Shown: positions 50,001-63,816 of the stretch, in pieces
Layout of the letters: every line of letters begins with the position of its first letter
Position numbering within the stretch: position 1 is the first letter of the stretch
DNA from: Lingula anatina
Lineage: Eukaryota; Brachiopoda; Lingulata; Lingulida; Lingulidae
NCBI RefSeq assembly: GCF_001039355.2
Contig: NW_019775831.1
Span: 133,471-197,470 of the forward strand
Reading direction: 5' to 3'
Length of the DNA stretch: 64,000 nucleotides
Notes under the pieces: model-generated
Told to the model about the DNA's origin: nothing
The model's input: the letters and a program-made list of their open reading frames with translations, nothing else
Database searches by the model: none
Translations under genes and position numbers: made by a program

Positions 50001-53000
50001 ACAAGTCTGTACATGTCTCTACTAATTCAGTAACATTTTATAAATTATTCTTATTTTTCTTATTCTTTGGAAAAAATCTCACAGTTGATTTCATAAATAG
50101 TGTCTCCCCTATATATAGAGGTGAGAGTAGCTATCTGGTTGGGTATATATTAGTTGGTCAACTGTGTGCCAGTGGGGCCCTGCCTGTGCAGAGACAAGTC
50201 ACCTTACAGTATTAGTGTCTGGATTAGCCTGCAGCAGCACTTCACACACTCACAGGGTCAAGAGGTGGCAGAAAAAATCTAAAGGATCTTCTTCCCTGTC
50301 TTTGAAGTGGAAAAAACACAACAAAAGCCGAGATGTGTTTTAGTTACACAAGGATCACGTTTTGAAAAGACTGATTTGGCCATCAAAGTTTTTTGTCCCT
50401 TTGTTATTTACCCTGCTTGTTAGATGGTAATCCAGTGTAACTTATACCAGAAAAAGGGAAGCTTTTTTAATGGGTTCAAACCTGAGGAGAGCTCAAATGC
50501 ACTGTGCTCAGTGTGGGTTAATAACTGTGTAATTCATATACAGGTACCATGTTTTTTGGGGAGAAAAAGCTGTATGATATTATGATGTAAGCTTTATTGC
50601 AAAACGAAACCACCACTGAAGTGGTGATTAAGTACATTTATAACTATCTACACTATATCCTATATATAATCTATACTCATAATGCAGTCAGGGATTCAGT
50701 CCCAATCTTGAAACATGTATGTACATATTTGCTGATGCTTAAGATAATTGGTTTTACCTAAATGGTTGACAATAGAGGATGATGGGTAGATAAAGTTTTT
50801 TTATAGTTGGCAAATTTCTTTTGCCTATAGTGTCCAAAAAGATTTGGTAGTTATGGATGCATTTCAAAGCTAGTGCTAACTCAATGGCATGTATTTGACT
50901 CACCTTTTGATAACTCGTTTTTAAGTTTTCTTATCACAGGAAGAGCATTGTCTGTAACCCAACCACAAGCAGCAAACTAGAGGTACTTTGTAATTGTCCT
51001 CCAAACCACTACCCCCATCATGAACCTTTTAACACTACATACCACTTACAAAGTTAAATTTATCATATCTGAAAATTTTGCCACAAAAATCTTTGGCTTA
51101 AGGTTCGAATTGGGAAAGACTAGTAGCTTTGCAATTCATGTAGAAATAGAAAATGACTTTGGCACATTATAACATTTTCAAACGCAGATAGTATAACTTT
51201 AAAGCTCAAGGCGTCCAAATTATACTTTCCAGTAATTTTAAGGCCCCCTCCTCTAACTAGGCAAATTTCAGGGTCCAGTTGTCACGGTTTTTGGCAGATT
51301 TTACTTAAAAAGTGTAAGTGAGTTGGACACCATGAGAGGTGGTTGTTATTATGTTTTTGATCAAATATAAACACTCAAAATCTTGGTCAACATTTTTCAT
51401 GCTGTTAGGATGTGGCTATCAAAGGACAAAGTTATTGCAGGCAATGGGGCAGTGTTTAGTTCTGTTTAGATATTTAGTTAAATCTTCACAGGAAATAGTT
51501 TGTAATAATTTGGTCTCTGTACTTGTTTGTACAATAAATTTCTGTTGAACACCAAGGCATCTGCTCCAAATTTTCCATATTCCACAAAATAACAGTTGTT
51601 TTCATGTATGTATACTGGTTCCAGTTTCGACATGTTACAGTGAAATTCTTCCTGGAAAGTTAGCAATTAAGGTCATTTTGTGTCCCCAACACAGGGTGTC
51701 ACAGGGTCTAAATCTTAGTAAAAATGAAATTAGTCTTGTGTTAGAAAGTGCTAACAGGAATGTGTGGCCAATTTACTAGTGGGTAGTCAAGGTGCTTATG
51801 TTGTGGTTCACAAATGTGTCTACTCCTAATGTGATTTCCTAACCAAATAGATCAAATTCAAAGGCAAAGTGCCTCACATACCAGTAAACAGAACAAAGAA
51901 TATGGTCACGTTTTAAGCGTATCCCCTGTGTGTACTCCTCAGAGACGCTGGCACACTATAAAAGAATGGAAAAGATTTTAGACGTCAGTGGGGCATAAAG
52001 TTCCTACCACTTCAGTTATTTGCCTCTCTGTTTAGGCTGTATTTGTCCCACTTCCTAGATGTTTTAGAACACAGATGTTTAGACCAAACACAGACAGTGC
52101 TGGGAATAATTAAAGGGGGGCTGGCTGGCTGGCTGGACTATTACTTTTTAACAATGCCAACCATTGAAGACCTAAGTTGAATATTTTCTCTTCAATTTTT
52201 ATTCTTTTTGTGAAACTTTTTTTGTATTATATTGAAAGGGGAAGGGTTTTGAATACTTGCCAAAATATATCTAAAATTTAAAATGGATTTTCAAACCATT
52301 TTGCTCAGCTTTCCAGTTGTGCAATATTATCTTGGGGTGTGGGATTTATTGTGATATATGGTAGGAGACATTGAAAGGAGTTCGCAATAATGTTAACTCC
52401 TCTGGGTTCTTTGAAACAATGTAAAGTATAAACTGTAATCTGGCAGAATAGAAAAATTTTATTTTTAAAAACTTAAGTAGGGATTACAAATGGAGAAACT
52501 TATTTTACTGTTAGAGGTTCACTGCAGACACTGTCCTTATATATAGATAAAAAGAGTCCAAATATTCAGATGATTGACAGCATTTAACTTCTATTGATAT
52601 GGATCCTCGTGTTTGTAAGAGAAAACACTGTACAAAATCTGATTTTTTTCGAGGTCCACATTAAGCAAAAAGTCTTGGGAGTGTTTTCAGAGATTTTATA
52701 ATATTGTGTACCATTTTTTTTGTTTTATGTAATAGAAGGCGGTTCTTCCAGATTTGATTTGGAATTTAATTGTTCAGCTTGCAGTATATATACACTTTTT
52801 GAACTTCATAAGATTGATGTTTGTATTGGAAAGAAGTCACCTCTTGTTCCAGGGTAGAATAATATTTGTGTGTTTTTGGTGGTCTCAGGTCAGAGCACAA
52901 ATAGTTATTTCATATCTAGAAAAAACATGCCACATTTGTTCTTGCTGGATTACAACTGCTATTTAAATAAGATTTAAACAACTTCTTTTTGAGGGTCGTG

Positions 53001-56000
53001 TATTGAAAACAAGTGAATCATCACCTTGTAAATGTCAGCTGGAGATGTATAATTCAGTGCAATGATGCTATCTGCATATTTTTATTGGGTCCTAAATTCT
53101 GTTGACAACTTTGAAAAGGTTTCTCACCACAAATGATTGACTTAAATTTTACAGATGCTAACCCTAATAAGGTAACATGATTCAATAAAACTTATATCAA
53201 AATGCCTGAAAATGACCTTCTTAGAAGGCTATTCAAACACAAATTTTATGTACCCAAGTTTGCTCATAATAGTGTACAACAATACCAGTTAATTCGGGTT
53301 AATTTCGATTGATGTCATTGTAATAATCAGAGTCTCAGGTGAGGCTAAAAGGTTGCTAAGCTGGGTTGCTTTGAGTTCACTGCCATTTATATTTACACAG
53401 TATTTATAAAGGATTTTTATAAGAGTGGTCTTGTCAGAGGGAAATGTCCACTTCATGGTACATTTTTGTGTGCATAAACCAGGCTTTCAGTGTGAAGGTT
53501 CAGGGCAGACATGTGGGTTTTTCTCTTGAATTAGCTTTGTCAGGAGGATTATTTTTACAAAAATGTACACATTAAATATCAATGAAAAAGAACTGGATTT
53601 TTTTTTTTGTCTTTTAGCAATTTTATACTGTATTTGATTGAAAGGGTAACACATATGTACGTTTGGTTGTTCCACTGTTTTTTTTTTCTCTTAATTAACA
53701 TATCTGTCTTTAGTTTTTCTACCAGTTTACTTCAAGAGAGTTCAAAGTGACATGTTTACAATATACAATTCTGTTGCATGGGTTATGAAAAGAGAAAAAG
53801 TTTTATAGATTTGAGTGGTAATTTTGAGTTTTGAGATATAAGAACAAAAAGGTTTTTTTCTGACTGTGGTTAGACTTTCATACATGATGCTGGGTATCTT
53901 GCAATATATTATACCTGACATGGGCATGATTGCAGAAAATGACACGATATAGGAATATTTTATGTGGAACATGCTGATAGAACATGACAGCTACTTTTAT
54001 CAGTTGTACTTTATTATCGCCAAGTTTGCACGACACCATGTATGTTTTCAATTTCAGGTTGTACTTAGTAGGTTTCATAGGCATCTGTCTTGGCCACCAC
54101 ATAACAGTCCATAGTGTTACCTGTGGTCATTTTGTCCCTCTGACTGTAAACTGTGCACCAGGGCCACATCTGCTTGTCTGTTGTTAAATCACATTAGATC
54201 TGTAGAAATTGTTCTTATCCATATCAGTAGAGATTATAATGTTGCTCCATAGAGTGCACACTCAGGCAAGTGATAGTGTTGTTGGTAACCTCAGGAGGTC
54301 TGTCAAGTATATTATTCAATACAGAATAGACTTTTCAAGTGTTTATAGGAATCTAGTTCGATTATGGCATTTATTACTATAGACTTAAATAAGTGGGGTA
54401 AAAGTAAGTACACAGTGACTTTGTGGACTAGCTAAGGACAAGTCTGGCACTGAGTTAGAAAATATTTCTTGTTCATTTATTCTTACAAGGTGGTAATAGC
54501 ATTTTGGTGCGGCACTGTGACCTAAATGATCTGATTTGAAATTCTTTGTTCTTGTAATGGAGAAGCTGATGCCAGATTAACCTGCCATGACCTGACGTTA
54601 TTTCTGTGATTTCACTCAGCGCTTGGGGTGGGCAACCCTGAAATCTGGACAAAAAAAAATTGATTTACTTATAGCAACAGCTGTAACCCATTGTGTTTTA
54701 AATTGTGATTTCTCTCTGACAGGCTTCTGTTTTGAATTATTTCAAAACAAATATATAGATCCTTTGTATTCAAAATAATAATATATTGAGTATGTTTTTA
54801 ATGCTATTTTCTTTTTTTAATTTCCAGAGATCTTAGGTTTAACAAGATAGAACACATTCCACCCAATTCTTTCACAGGTCTGACACACCTTAATACACTG
54901 TAAGTTAGATGCAGTTTACTTATACTGTAAATCTGTTCACAATATAATGTAATACATCTCCAAAATTTTGTTTTAATATCTCCTTCCATCAGATTGTAGA
55001 TATCTTTTGCTTGTCCATTTTTAAAGTGCTTTATATTTTTGTAATTTATTCAACATATTAAATTCAGAATGTTTTTTATCTTCTAATAGATTTTGATCTT
55101 CAAAATCCTTGTACTTCAGACTTTTAAACAATAACCACATCAAAACTTTAGAAGATGGAGCATTCGAAGGAATTGCTGAACTTCGTTATTTGTAAGTATT
55201 AAAATCAAATCTGCCAATGTGAAGGAAGCATCACAGATGTGTTATGATGTGTGTGATGTTTGTACGTGTATGTGTGTGTGTGTGCCTGCACGTGCGTGTG
55301 TGTTGTAAAAGCTATGTTCTCAGCTTGTTAATGTAAACATGCATTTTTTGGTCGTTGAATTCATGTAGTGTGAAAGCTGCTCACAATAAGTGTTTTGTTT
55401 TCATCTAATCTTATCCAAAAGGACCCAGGTGAAGTATGGCAGTGCTGATACATTTAGTCGGCTTTACACGATTTGCTCCAGTTATAATTTGATTACATGT
55501 TACATGGTAGGCAAGTTATCAATTGCATTTTCAGTATTAACTTCTTTCATGCCCAGCTAGACAACTTTTTAGAGCAATTATAAGTAATCTGTGAATCCAG
55601 TTTGAGGCCTGGAATACCCAAATTGTTTGCACAGTGTATAACATGTAGTAACGATATCTGCCATGAAAGAAGTAATCTTACCCCTGATTGGGAAGGTTTT
55701 CAAATTGCCCTGACAGCCCATGGTGAACATTCCATGCATCATTGATGTTTTTTGTGGTGAAGTTCTCACTGGTTTTATGTTTAACTTAGACACTTGGGGC
55801 AGATTTATAGGTTACTTCACTTTTATTTGTTTAGTTCAAGTTCTTCACATTTTTTATATTCAAAGCAACATAGCATACTTAACTCTCTGTCCATAAAATT
55901 TGTCATTTTTCAGTCAAGAATTGTTTACACAAAATATTGATACATGGCATATTTGGATTATTTGTACAAGCTACCCAAAGAACCTCCTTTTTTTCTTTTT

Positions 56001-59000
56001 CTCTTCTGTATAATATTTGACAAGTAAATGGATTTTAAAGCCTGAACTATTCATAAGAGGGAATATGCAATGTTTGTAGTTTCATTTCACACTTTGGTGC
56101 GCTTCTCAAAAGAATATATGGGATTATGTTACAAAGTCACAGTTTAATATTCATGAAGATATGTAATATATCATTGACAGATTGAGCTTGGTGGGTTTGA
56201 TATGCTTGATGATATGACAGGAAAGTTGTGTTACCAGTAGTGAGTATATGTGCAAGCAAGATTGAAATGCAGGCAATATTTTAATCTGCCTAGTCGAAAT
56301 TGAAATTGCCACCTTGCATAGGCAAGATTGAAATCTGAATCTAGCCTAGGCAGATTTAAAAAATAATATATTAATTTCGTTTCTTTGTTTTGCAGATATC
56401 TTTACAAAAATAACATTGAGAACATCAGCAGTAATGCCTTCAAGGGCCTGGACAATCTGGAACAACTGTAAGTATTTTTTTATCATCAGGTAACTCTTGT
56501 CTTTTTTTTCTTACTTTCTCACAGTATGCAAGAATATATGTAAGCACCATAGAAGTATACACACATTGCCTAGGAAGGGTTGCAGGAGGCCACAGCAATG
56601 TGTTCACAGTATGCAGAGTATGTGTTAGCTGCACTGCTACGGGCAATATGTTACAGTTTGTGTGGCCTTAGTTTCTCTTCAGGAGAGACGGCAACATGTT
56701 CAGACTACTCCACCCTTGACACAGTTCACTGCTCTGGCTTGTGGCTGGCAGGTTTTTGGAACTTGAAGAAGTTTTTTTTTCATCAGAGCTGCTAAAAGTT
56801 TTATATCCATACTGATAGTGTACTAAATATGTATAAGACCAGAAAACTGAACAAACTCACAATTTGCCAAATATTGCTGAAGTGTTTATTTGTCTGCCCT
56901 TATTTTATCAGACATCTTTCTTCACATCATCTGCTGTGCGGTTTCTTTACTTGCTTTTGGCTTTTTGAAGCCATCAGCAAATCATTACAGCACAGCAGTG
57001 CTGACAGTGTATGTTATTTTCCCAGATTTCATACTTCTGAGTGGAATTCAATTGCCCTTCTTAGCTTAAAACCTGACAACTCCTGTCTGTAATATTTTTT
57101 TTGAAAGTGCAGCTGATTGAAGTGGTAATTGTTCAAGGGCGACAGCATTCCCGACCAAAGTTTGATGAATGGCAAATATGGTAGAGAATAAAGACAACAG
57201 GTTTCAGCAAAGAACATATCCTCCAAACCCTTACTAAGAACCCTTCATTGGTAGTTATGGTTATCCATTTGTGAAACTGTTGATAGTCCATGTTCTGACT
57301 GGACTGTGGATACCGTGAAGTAGTGGTCAATACAGTGTTGCAGTGACCCGTACACTTTGCTTTGACCTCCCAGTACAACACCACTTTATTCCCCCTCAGA
57401 GGGAGCTGTCAAAACCCATTCCTAGTCATGCCTTAACCTTTAAGTCACACTTTTCAAGGAAACTCGCTTGGTGGCATTCCCAAAAATAATGAGCAAGGAT
57501 CAGAAATGAAGCGAACAGCTGGAGGGATGTGTTACACTCTTCAGGAGTTGCTTTAAAAGTGGGGGACCTTACAATTCCAAAATCTCCCTCAAGTTCTCAA
57601 AGTAAATTCAACACACTTTGCCACAGAAAAAAGGATAATGGCAAAATGTTTATGCCTGAACTACAAGAGCTGCCAGGGCATGCTTTTAAACAAATTGAAT
57701 TTTTTTTTTCATATATGTTTAGGAAATTAAAGTTGGCGATGTGAGGGTATGATTGTGAAAACACACTGTGGGAGATACACCTTTTTGTGAGTGCTGGTTG
57801 AAGTGGTGGGAATAAATTGTGCTTTGTTTACATTTGGATGACAATTGGTGGATAAAGGAGAGGTCTTCATTTTCAAAATAATCATGATAATTATATTAAT
57901 AATTCCATTTTTCCCATATAAAATATTATATTTGAGGTATATATATAGTGCACTACTGTTCTTGCACCTCACCTTTCTGCATGTGCTGCTGTGTGCATGT
58001 ACCTCACCAGGTATAGGTAATCTGATGCATCCAAAATAGTCTATTGGTATCTTGATAGCTCCTCATATTACAAGGTAGCAAGCAGCTTGTTCTGCACTCA
58101 CACAGTAATTACTAGTATTTAATTACATTGCACATTGTGCTTGTAGTCTTATACATTTATTAGCTACGAACGACTTTTTGATGATTGTTTTGGTCACATA
58201 TATCACCATTTTATTTATTTATTTATTTTTTTAGAAAATGATGCAGAAGTTCTGATATATTTACATGTTTTTGATAAATTTGTTTGAATTGAAAATTGTT
58301 GTGAATATGGGTATGATATTTACTTCTGTACTGTTTAAATGCTTCTATATGATTAAATATCTGTTGACGAGTCCAAAAATTATTGAAACAGGTGTGGAAT
58401 GTGTTTTCATCCCACTAAGTCTACTAATTCCTCATTATTTGTAGAAAGACTTAATTATTGTAAGTTTTCCTATAAGTTAAAATCACCGTAAGTTATTGTC
58501 TTGACACAGTATAGAGGCATTTACGCAAGGTTAAAAAAATAAGACTAGTGACATCACAATTGATATTTTGTTAACTCTTTAGGATCCAGTTTGAGTCATT
58601 ATTTACTGTGGTGAACATAGGTATACAGGCTTAGTATTTGTCTGTACTGTGCTTAATTTGCTTATTGCCTTGCTTTTCTCTTGTTTTTCAGGTATTTACA
58701 TTTTAACAACATAAATGATTTGAAGTCAAGCACATTTGCTACCCTACCCAAACTGGAGAGATTGTGAGTGCTGATATCAGGGAGGAGTATATTTATAGAG
58801 TTAGATTGAAATTTAATATGTAACACTAACCTTGCTATATTCTACTAAAAGGCATTGTAGTTGTAGTATCAAACAGTGGCCGCTTCAACTAAAATACAAT
58901 GACTTATTCTAAAGGTTTAACTTTTAGTTGATGTTAACTTGTGTTTTGTCTTTTCTGGAATTGTGGAAACTAGGATGTGACTAACTTTGTGGTCTGATAG

Positions 59001-62000
59001 TGTATTCACACCAATTAGTTTAACTTAACTCTTCTGTTTAACCAGACCTGTTATCTATTAACTCTTTCCGGAGTTGGCTGTTTGTCTTATTATACTGAAT
59101 TTATTGTTTATCAACCCCCCTGTTTTGGCTCAAGTTCAATGACAAGCTTCAGCAGTGGTATTTAGTTAAAACTTCACACTAAATCCTTTGAGATGGGTAT
59201 TTAAATAACCCCAACAGGCACCAAACACTGACATACTGATGAAGTAACAGAGATGTGGTTTCACTGCAGTGATGTTTAACAATAAAGCTTTTGTTTTTAG
59301 GCTCTAGATCAGTGTACCTTATCTTGAAAAAGCACTGACTCACAAAGAGTCCATTGGTTTTGATGGTGCTTTTCTTTTTTTCTTTCTTTTTCTTTTCTTT
59401 TTTTTTTCTTTTTTTTGTGCACATCAGTTAGGTTTCTTGTACCTTGGTCATTGTTAACACAAACATCAGTTGTTGAATCCAGCTCAAAAAAGTCTGTGCT
59501 GCAAATAAACAGTGTGTGGTAATTTGGCATATTTCAAATTTAGCCATGAAGAACAATATTTTATTTCAAGATAAATGAGCAAAAAAATATGAAAATGCCA
59601 AACATAAGCCTTTTTATCAGTGTGTTCCATGTTTGCCACACACATTGTAAACAATTAAATTTTGTCAAAATTTGTACTTTGATTACAACTGGGATTTGCC
59701 ATGTTTCTCTGACATCTGCATTAAACAGTGAGCATATAATGTGTGCTTATAGTTGTTTTTAACTTTTAAAACCTATGTGAAAGTGTTTTGACCTTTTACC
59801 ATGTTTTTCAGATTCTTACATAACAATGCGTTGAAAAGACTTCCCAGAGGAGTATTTGCACCACTCAAGAACCTCAGAAGATTGTAAGTAGTATTTCTGT
59901 GTTCATCCTCAGAAACAGAAGTGTAAAAATGCACATTATTTGATTTGTTCAGATTGAAAGAAAAACAAACAAAAAGGTATACAGCTAGGGAGAGTCTTGC
60001 TGTTAGTTAGTCCATGCCTGATAGCTAAGACTAGATAAAACCAAGTTGGTGATTTGTTTCTATGAATCGGTAGTAATCAGTGAGCATTTGACCTTTCAGT
60101 AAATGTATTCTCTAATTTATTTGTCTGCAGGCAGCAGGGTGTACATTCTCCACTAATGCATTTGATACAAATTTGTAAAATTTTCTCATTTGCTGTAATG
60201 CGTGTTATGGAAATATTTTTATGTAGGAAAACTGGGTTAATGGCCTGATGAAGTAACTGATGGCTAATTAGGCCTCTAAATGGCCCGTTTACAGCACTAC
60301 CACTGTCATACCAGTTTAACTTAGAATTGGTGATAAATTCTTCTCAACAAGCAAAGAAGAAAGAGAAAAAAATGAAGTGATATCTACAAAAAAACTCTTT
60401 TCTTTTCAAACGTGGTACTCACTTGGAGAAAACATATATATATTTTCATTGTTGTAGAGTCTGGTTAAAAGGGTTACAACCAGAGAAAGTTATTTGAGAG
60501 AGTAGTGATTGATTTTGTCAATCGTGGTTGTACAAAGTTAACCACCCACCTTGTGAAACTTTGTTTAATAATATCAGAAAGGTCCAAATAATAATGATGA
60601 AAAAAAAACTGCCCTTCATACCCATATTAAACATACTCTGTGCACAAATGCAGTGAACCTTGTCAAGCAAAATTCCAATGAATAGACCCTTAAATTCAAC
60701 CCTTTTTTGGCTTCATCAATGAGTTCTTTAAATCTCATGTAATGTGAATTTTACTGATTTGCCTTCTGTGTGTGAATAAATGTCCTTCTTTTCCAGTTGT
60801 TAATGTTTTTAACTGTTTCTCTGACACTAATGTCCTTATTACGGGCATGTCCCCAGGATATGGGTCACCTTGAAGTCTCCCCAAAGAAATAAATCAGGCA
60901 TGTTCTGATCATCAGACAGATAAAACTTGGAGAATGTCTTTCGACATTTTATCTATCAAGAATGTTGATACAACAGTATATAATGGTGTAGGCTTTGGGG
61001 TAATTAGAAGATGATTAATGTCGGTTAGAATGAGGCAGGGTTAGATATGTTGGATAAGGATTTTTCAAGGATGCTAGGATGTTAAGAATTTTTGCAAAAA
61101 AAAGTTAGATTGTATCTGTGTCAATCATTATTCCCTTGGTAGCATATTGTCCATCTAAATTCATGATCAATGGGAATTTCAAATGCCTTCTACATTTTGG
61201 TACGGTCCACAATTAGCAATTTGATACTGTATCAGTGTACTTTTTTCTCATAAATCAAACTGTCATTCACAAGGAATTCAATTTTAAGACATCTCTACCC
61301 TGTAATATCCCAGGAGAATTAGGAGTTCTGATAGGCATAGAATTACAGTAAAAACGTTTAAAAAAAAAAAAAAAGGTTTCGGATATATTCATAAGAGTGT
61401 CAGATATAATGAAAGAGAGCCTTAAGCTGACTCATAACACGGTGTCTTGGCATTGAGGAATGGTCCTTGAGACAAGAAGCAAGGAAATGCAATGGTTACC
61501 TGAGGCAGCACAGTGTTAAGTCTGCTTGCTAGAGGAAATGCTTGTAGAAATTCGAGCATTTGTCATAGTAATTACCTGTTAATCTTAATGCATGGCCACC
61601 TTTTAAAACCTGTGAGGTTACGAACATTTGCAAACATAAAAGACCCAGACGATTCAGTTGAGTTGGTAAACAGTGCCTTTAATTTGCAGACTGAAGCTTT
61701 GCAATATTTATTATCTGCAATCTTATATGTTCCTCTCTATTAGTAGTTTTCTGTAGATTTTCCAAAAAGCTCTGTAGACGAAACTTTTGAATATAATATC
61801 TTTAATAAAAGGTTTGAAGATGGTGATTTTTAGTAAGTTACAGCTATTTTTTCATACAATGTGTAGAGTTATATCGAAATGCTACCTGATATTTTCAGAC
61901 GACTTGACTCTAATGCATTGGTGTGTGACTGCCAGATGATGTGGCTGGCAGAAATGTTGAAGGACAAGAGGGGCAGCACTCAGGCAGCTGCCACATGCGA

Positions 62001-63816
62001 ATACCCTGCCAAGCTACAAGGGAAGTCTATCATGAGTGTGGAGAAAGGAGACTTTCACTGCAGTTAGTATGACTTTTTTTTAAATAAAAAATTTCACAAA
62101 GATAATGCTTTAGTCTTCTCAACTTTTCTCTGGAAGTTGTTCTGTCAAACAGTCATTTTCTATTAAGTTGGCATCTTCTTGTATAAGTGTCGGTTAAATT
62201 GCTTACACTCTAGCTGAATTGATTTATCAATTTATCAAAGTGTGTTATTTGAAGTCAATTAGTTATTTACATTTTTTGGCAAACTTTATTTTAAACCTGC
62301 AGTTTTGATGACTTGTCGCATGTCTGTTTGGTAATTTGATGTTGCCATTCCTTTTCAGAAAAACCTGTCCTTACAAGAGAGCCCACTGATGTAGACATAA
62401 CATTTGGAAACACGGTGTATCTGCAGTGCAGAGCAGACGGGGACCCTAACCCAGAAATTACATGGATTCATAATGAGTAAGTTTTGCTATAAAATGAAAT
62501 TTTGTAATAAAAAAAGATGATAAAGTAAAACCGGACCTTAGTTCTACAAATAAAGAAAAAGCAGTTCCTGCCATTCCTTGTTATCAAGAAATATTTTATC
62601 TTTTCAGCAATGAGATTCCCACCACAGCTGCTGCAGAGAATGACAGATACAAACTCCTAGAAGATGGAACCTTGATGATAAAGAGTGCACAAGATGTAGA
62701 TCAGGGGATCTATGAGTGCATGGCTAGGAATGAGGCTGGAGAGGTGAAAAGTCACAAAGCTGAAGTACGCTATTTTAGAAGACAGCCAGGTAAATTCATA
62801 CCTATGGAACAAAATGATAGAAGTGACAGAAGTAACAATTGAATGATATGAGGTAAAAAAATTCAAAATGACTATAATATTCTAAACTTAAAGATCAAGA
62901 AATACAAATTTATAGAATGTATTTATCCAGTTTATCCATTTTCTATGTTAGACCTAATGTATAATTTAACACAATCTTTTAGCTGCTCCTACATTTATAA
63001 GCAGACCAGAAGATTACGATGCGGTAGAACATGAAAACGTCCGCCTGGATTGCACTTCGTCAGGATATCCCAGGCCTGAAACCAGGTGGTTTAAAGGAAC
63101 AGCATTAGTAGAAAGAAATGCCAGGTATACTATCCTCCCTGGAGGGTCTCTGATGATCACAGATATAAGGAAATCAGACCGGGGAGACTACAAATGTGAA
63201 GTCCGCAATGCCCAAGCCACTATCTCTGCTACCGCAAGGCTCAATGTAAGAGGTGGGAACAACCCAACAGATGGCAGCACTTTGCATGATTGACAGCAAC
63301 ATTTTAAATAAAAACACATAAATATGCTTTATTAGACAAGGCTTAAAGGTGTTTGTTATAAATGCCATGCTTGCAGTTGCAGTCATATTTCAGTTCAAAG
63401 GACCAAAAGGCTAAATTATACTGAAAAAGTGCAAATTAAAATTCAAGGATTTCAAAAGAGTCTGTGCAGACACATCTCTTCCAGCTCTCAGCTTAGATAC
63501 CAGCCCCCCCCCCCCTTTTTTTTTTTTTTTTACAAAATGCTGTTCACCATCCTTCTCTTTTTCTCTTAAAAAAGATAAATGAAATCATTGAAATAAAAGT
63601 TTATTTTTGCTCATTTATGCAAGTAAATTTGTGATGCAGTATTTTGGTAAAGTATGTTATTTACAATGAGAGTAATTATGCTGTTTTTTTTTTTTTCAGT
63701 GATTCCTTCCATAACCAGTTTACCGTCTGATCAAGTTGTTGTTGAGGGAGAAGTTGTGCGGTTTACTTGTGAAGCAGATGGTTATCCTGAACCTACTATC
63801 AGGTGGACAAAGGATG
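44066..63816 (+). CDS. PXDN: Peroxidasin, 5' part (truncated by window end)
   Basis: Secreted extracellular-matrix heme peroxidase that forms sulfilimine crosslinks in collagen IV. Coding exons seen: 44066-44220, 54828-54899, 55120-55191, 56396-56467, 58692-58763, 59812-59883, 61899-62062, 62359-62476, 62608-62789, 62983-63252, 63700-63816 (455 codons plus one base). Signal peptide [18 protein letters not shown], then an LRRNT ([14 protein letters not shown]). Five leucine-rich repeats follow, one per 72-nt exon, all starting and ending in the same phase. Next come an LRRCT with CDC and later cysteines (exon 7), Ig domain 1 (exons 8-9, [16 protein letters not shown]), Ig domain 2 (exon 10, [11 protein letters not shown]) and the first half of Ig domain 3. 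Further Ig, peroxidase and C-terminal domains must lie to the right, so enzymatic competence cannot be judged. The LRRNT wording and LRR-Ig order match vertebrate peroxidasin closely. Intron 1 is 10.6 kb. Confidence 0.95.
44221..54827 (+). other. PXDN: Peroxidasin first intron, 10.6 kb
   Basis: A long intron separating the signal peptide/LRRNT exon from the first LRR exon. It is AT-rich with many short random open frames, the longest 93 codons, none with recognisable similarity or splice context. Its length suggests regulatory content, but no specific element could be identified by eye. Confidence 0.65.
55256..55303. repeat. TG-rich microsatellite
   Basis: Interrupted TG/CG dinucleotide repeats in the peroxidasin intron after exon 3. 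Confidence 0.8.
56468..58691 (+). other. PXDN: Peroxidasin intron 4
   Basis: A 2.2-kb intron between two LRR exons with no recognised features beyond A/T-rich simple sequence near 58211-58232. The open frames here do not resemble proteins. Confidence 0.6.
59367..59417. repeat. Pyrimidine (CTTTT-type) tract
   Basis: About 50 bases of almost pure T with scattered C in the peroxidasin intron 58764-59811. It accounts for the lysine/arginine-rich minus-strand frames here, which are not genes. Confidence 0.85.
59884..61898 (+). other. PXDN: Peroxidasin intron 6
   Basis: A 2.0-kb intron between the last LRR exon and the LRRCT exon. A poly(A) run lies near 61361-61374. Nothing else was recognised. 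Confidence 0.6.
63504..63531. repeat. C-run followed by T-run
   Basis: Twelve C then sixteen T in the intron between Ig exons 10 and 11. The base count may be unreliable. Confidence 0.85.

Noticed and set aside
56279-56360. Inverted AATCTGCCTAG / CTAGGCAGATT pair in a peroxidasin intron
   Set aside because: Only about 11 bp with no flanking duplication; too weak to call a mobile element.
59179-59530. Lys/Arg-rich minus-strand frames
   Set aside because: They are produced by translating a CTTTT-type pyrimidine tract.
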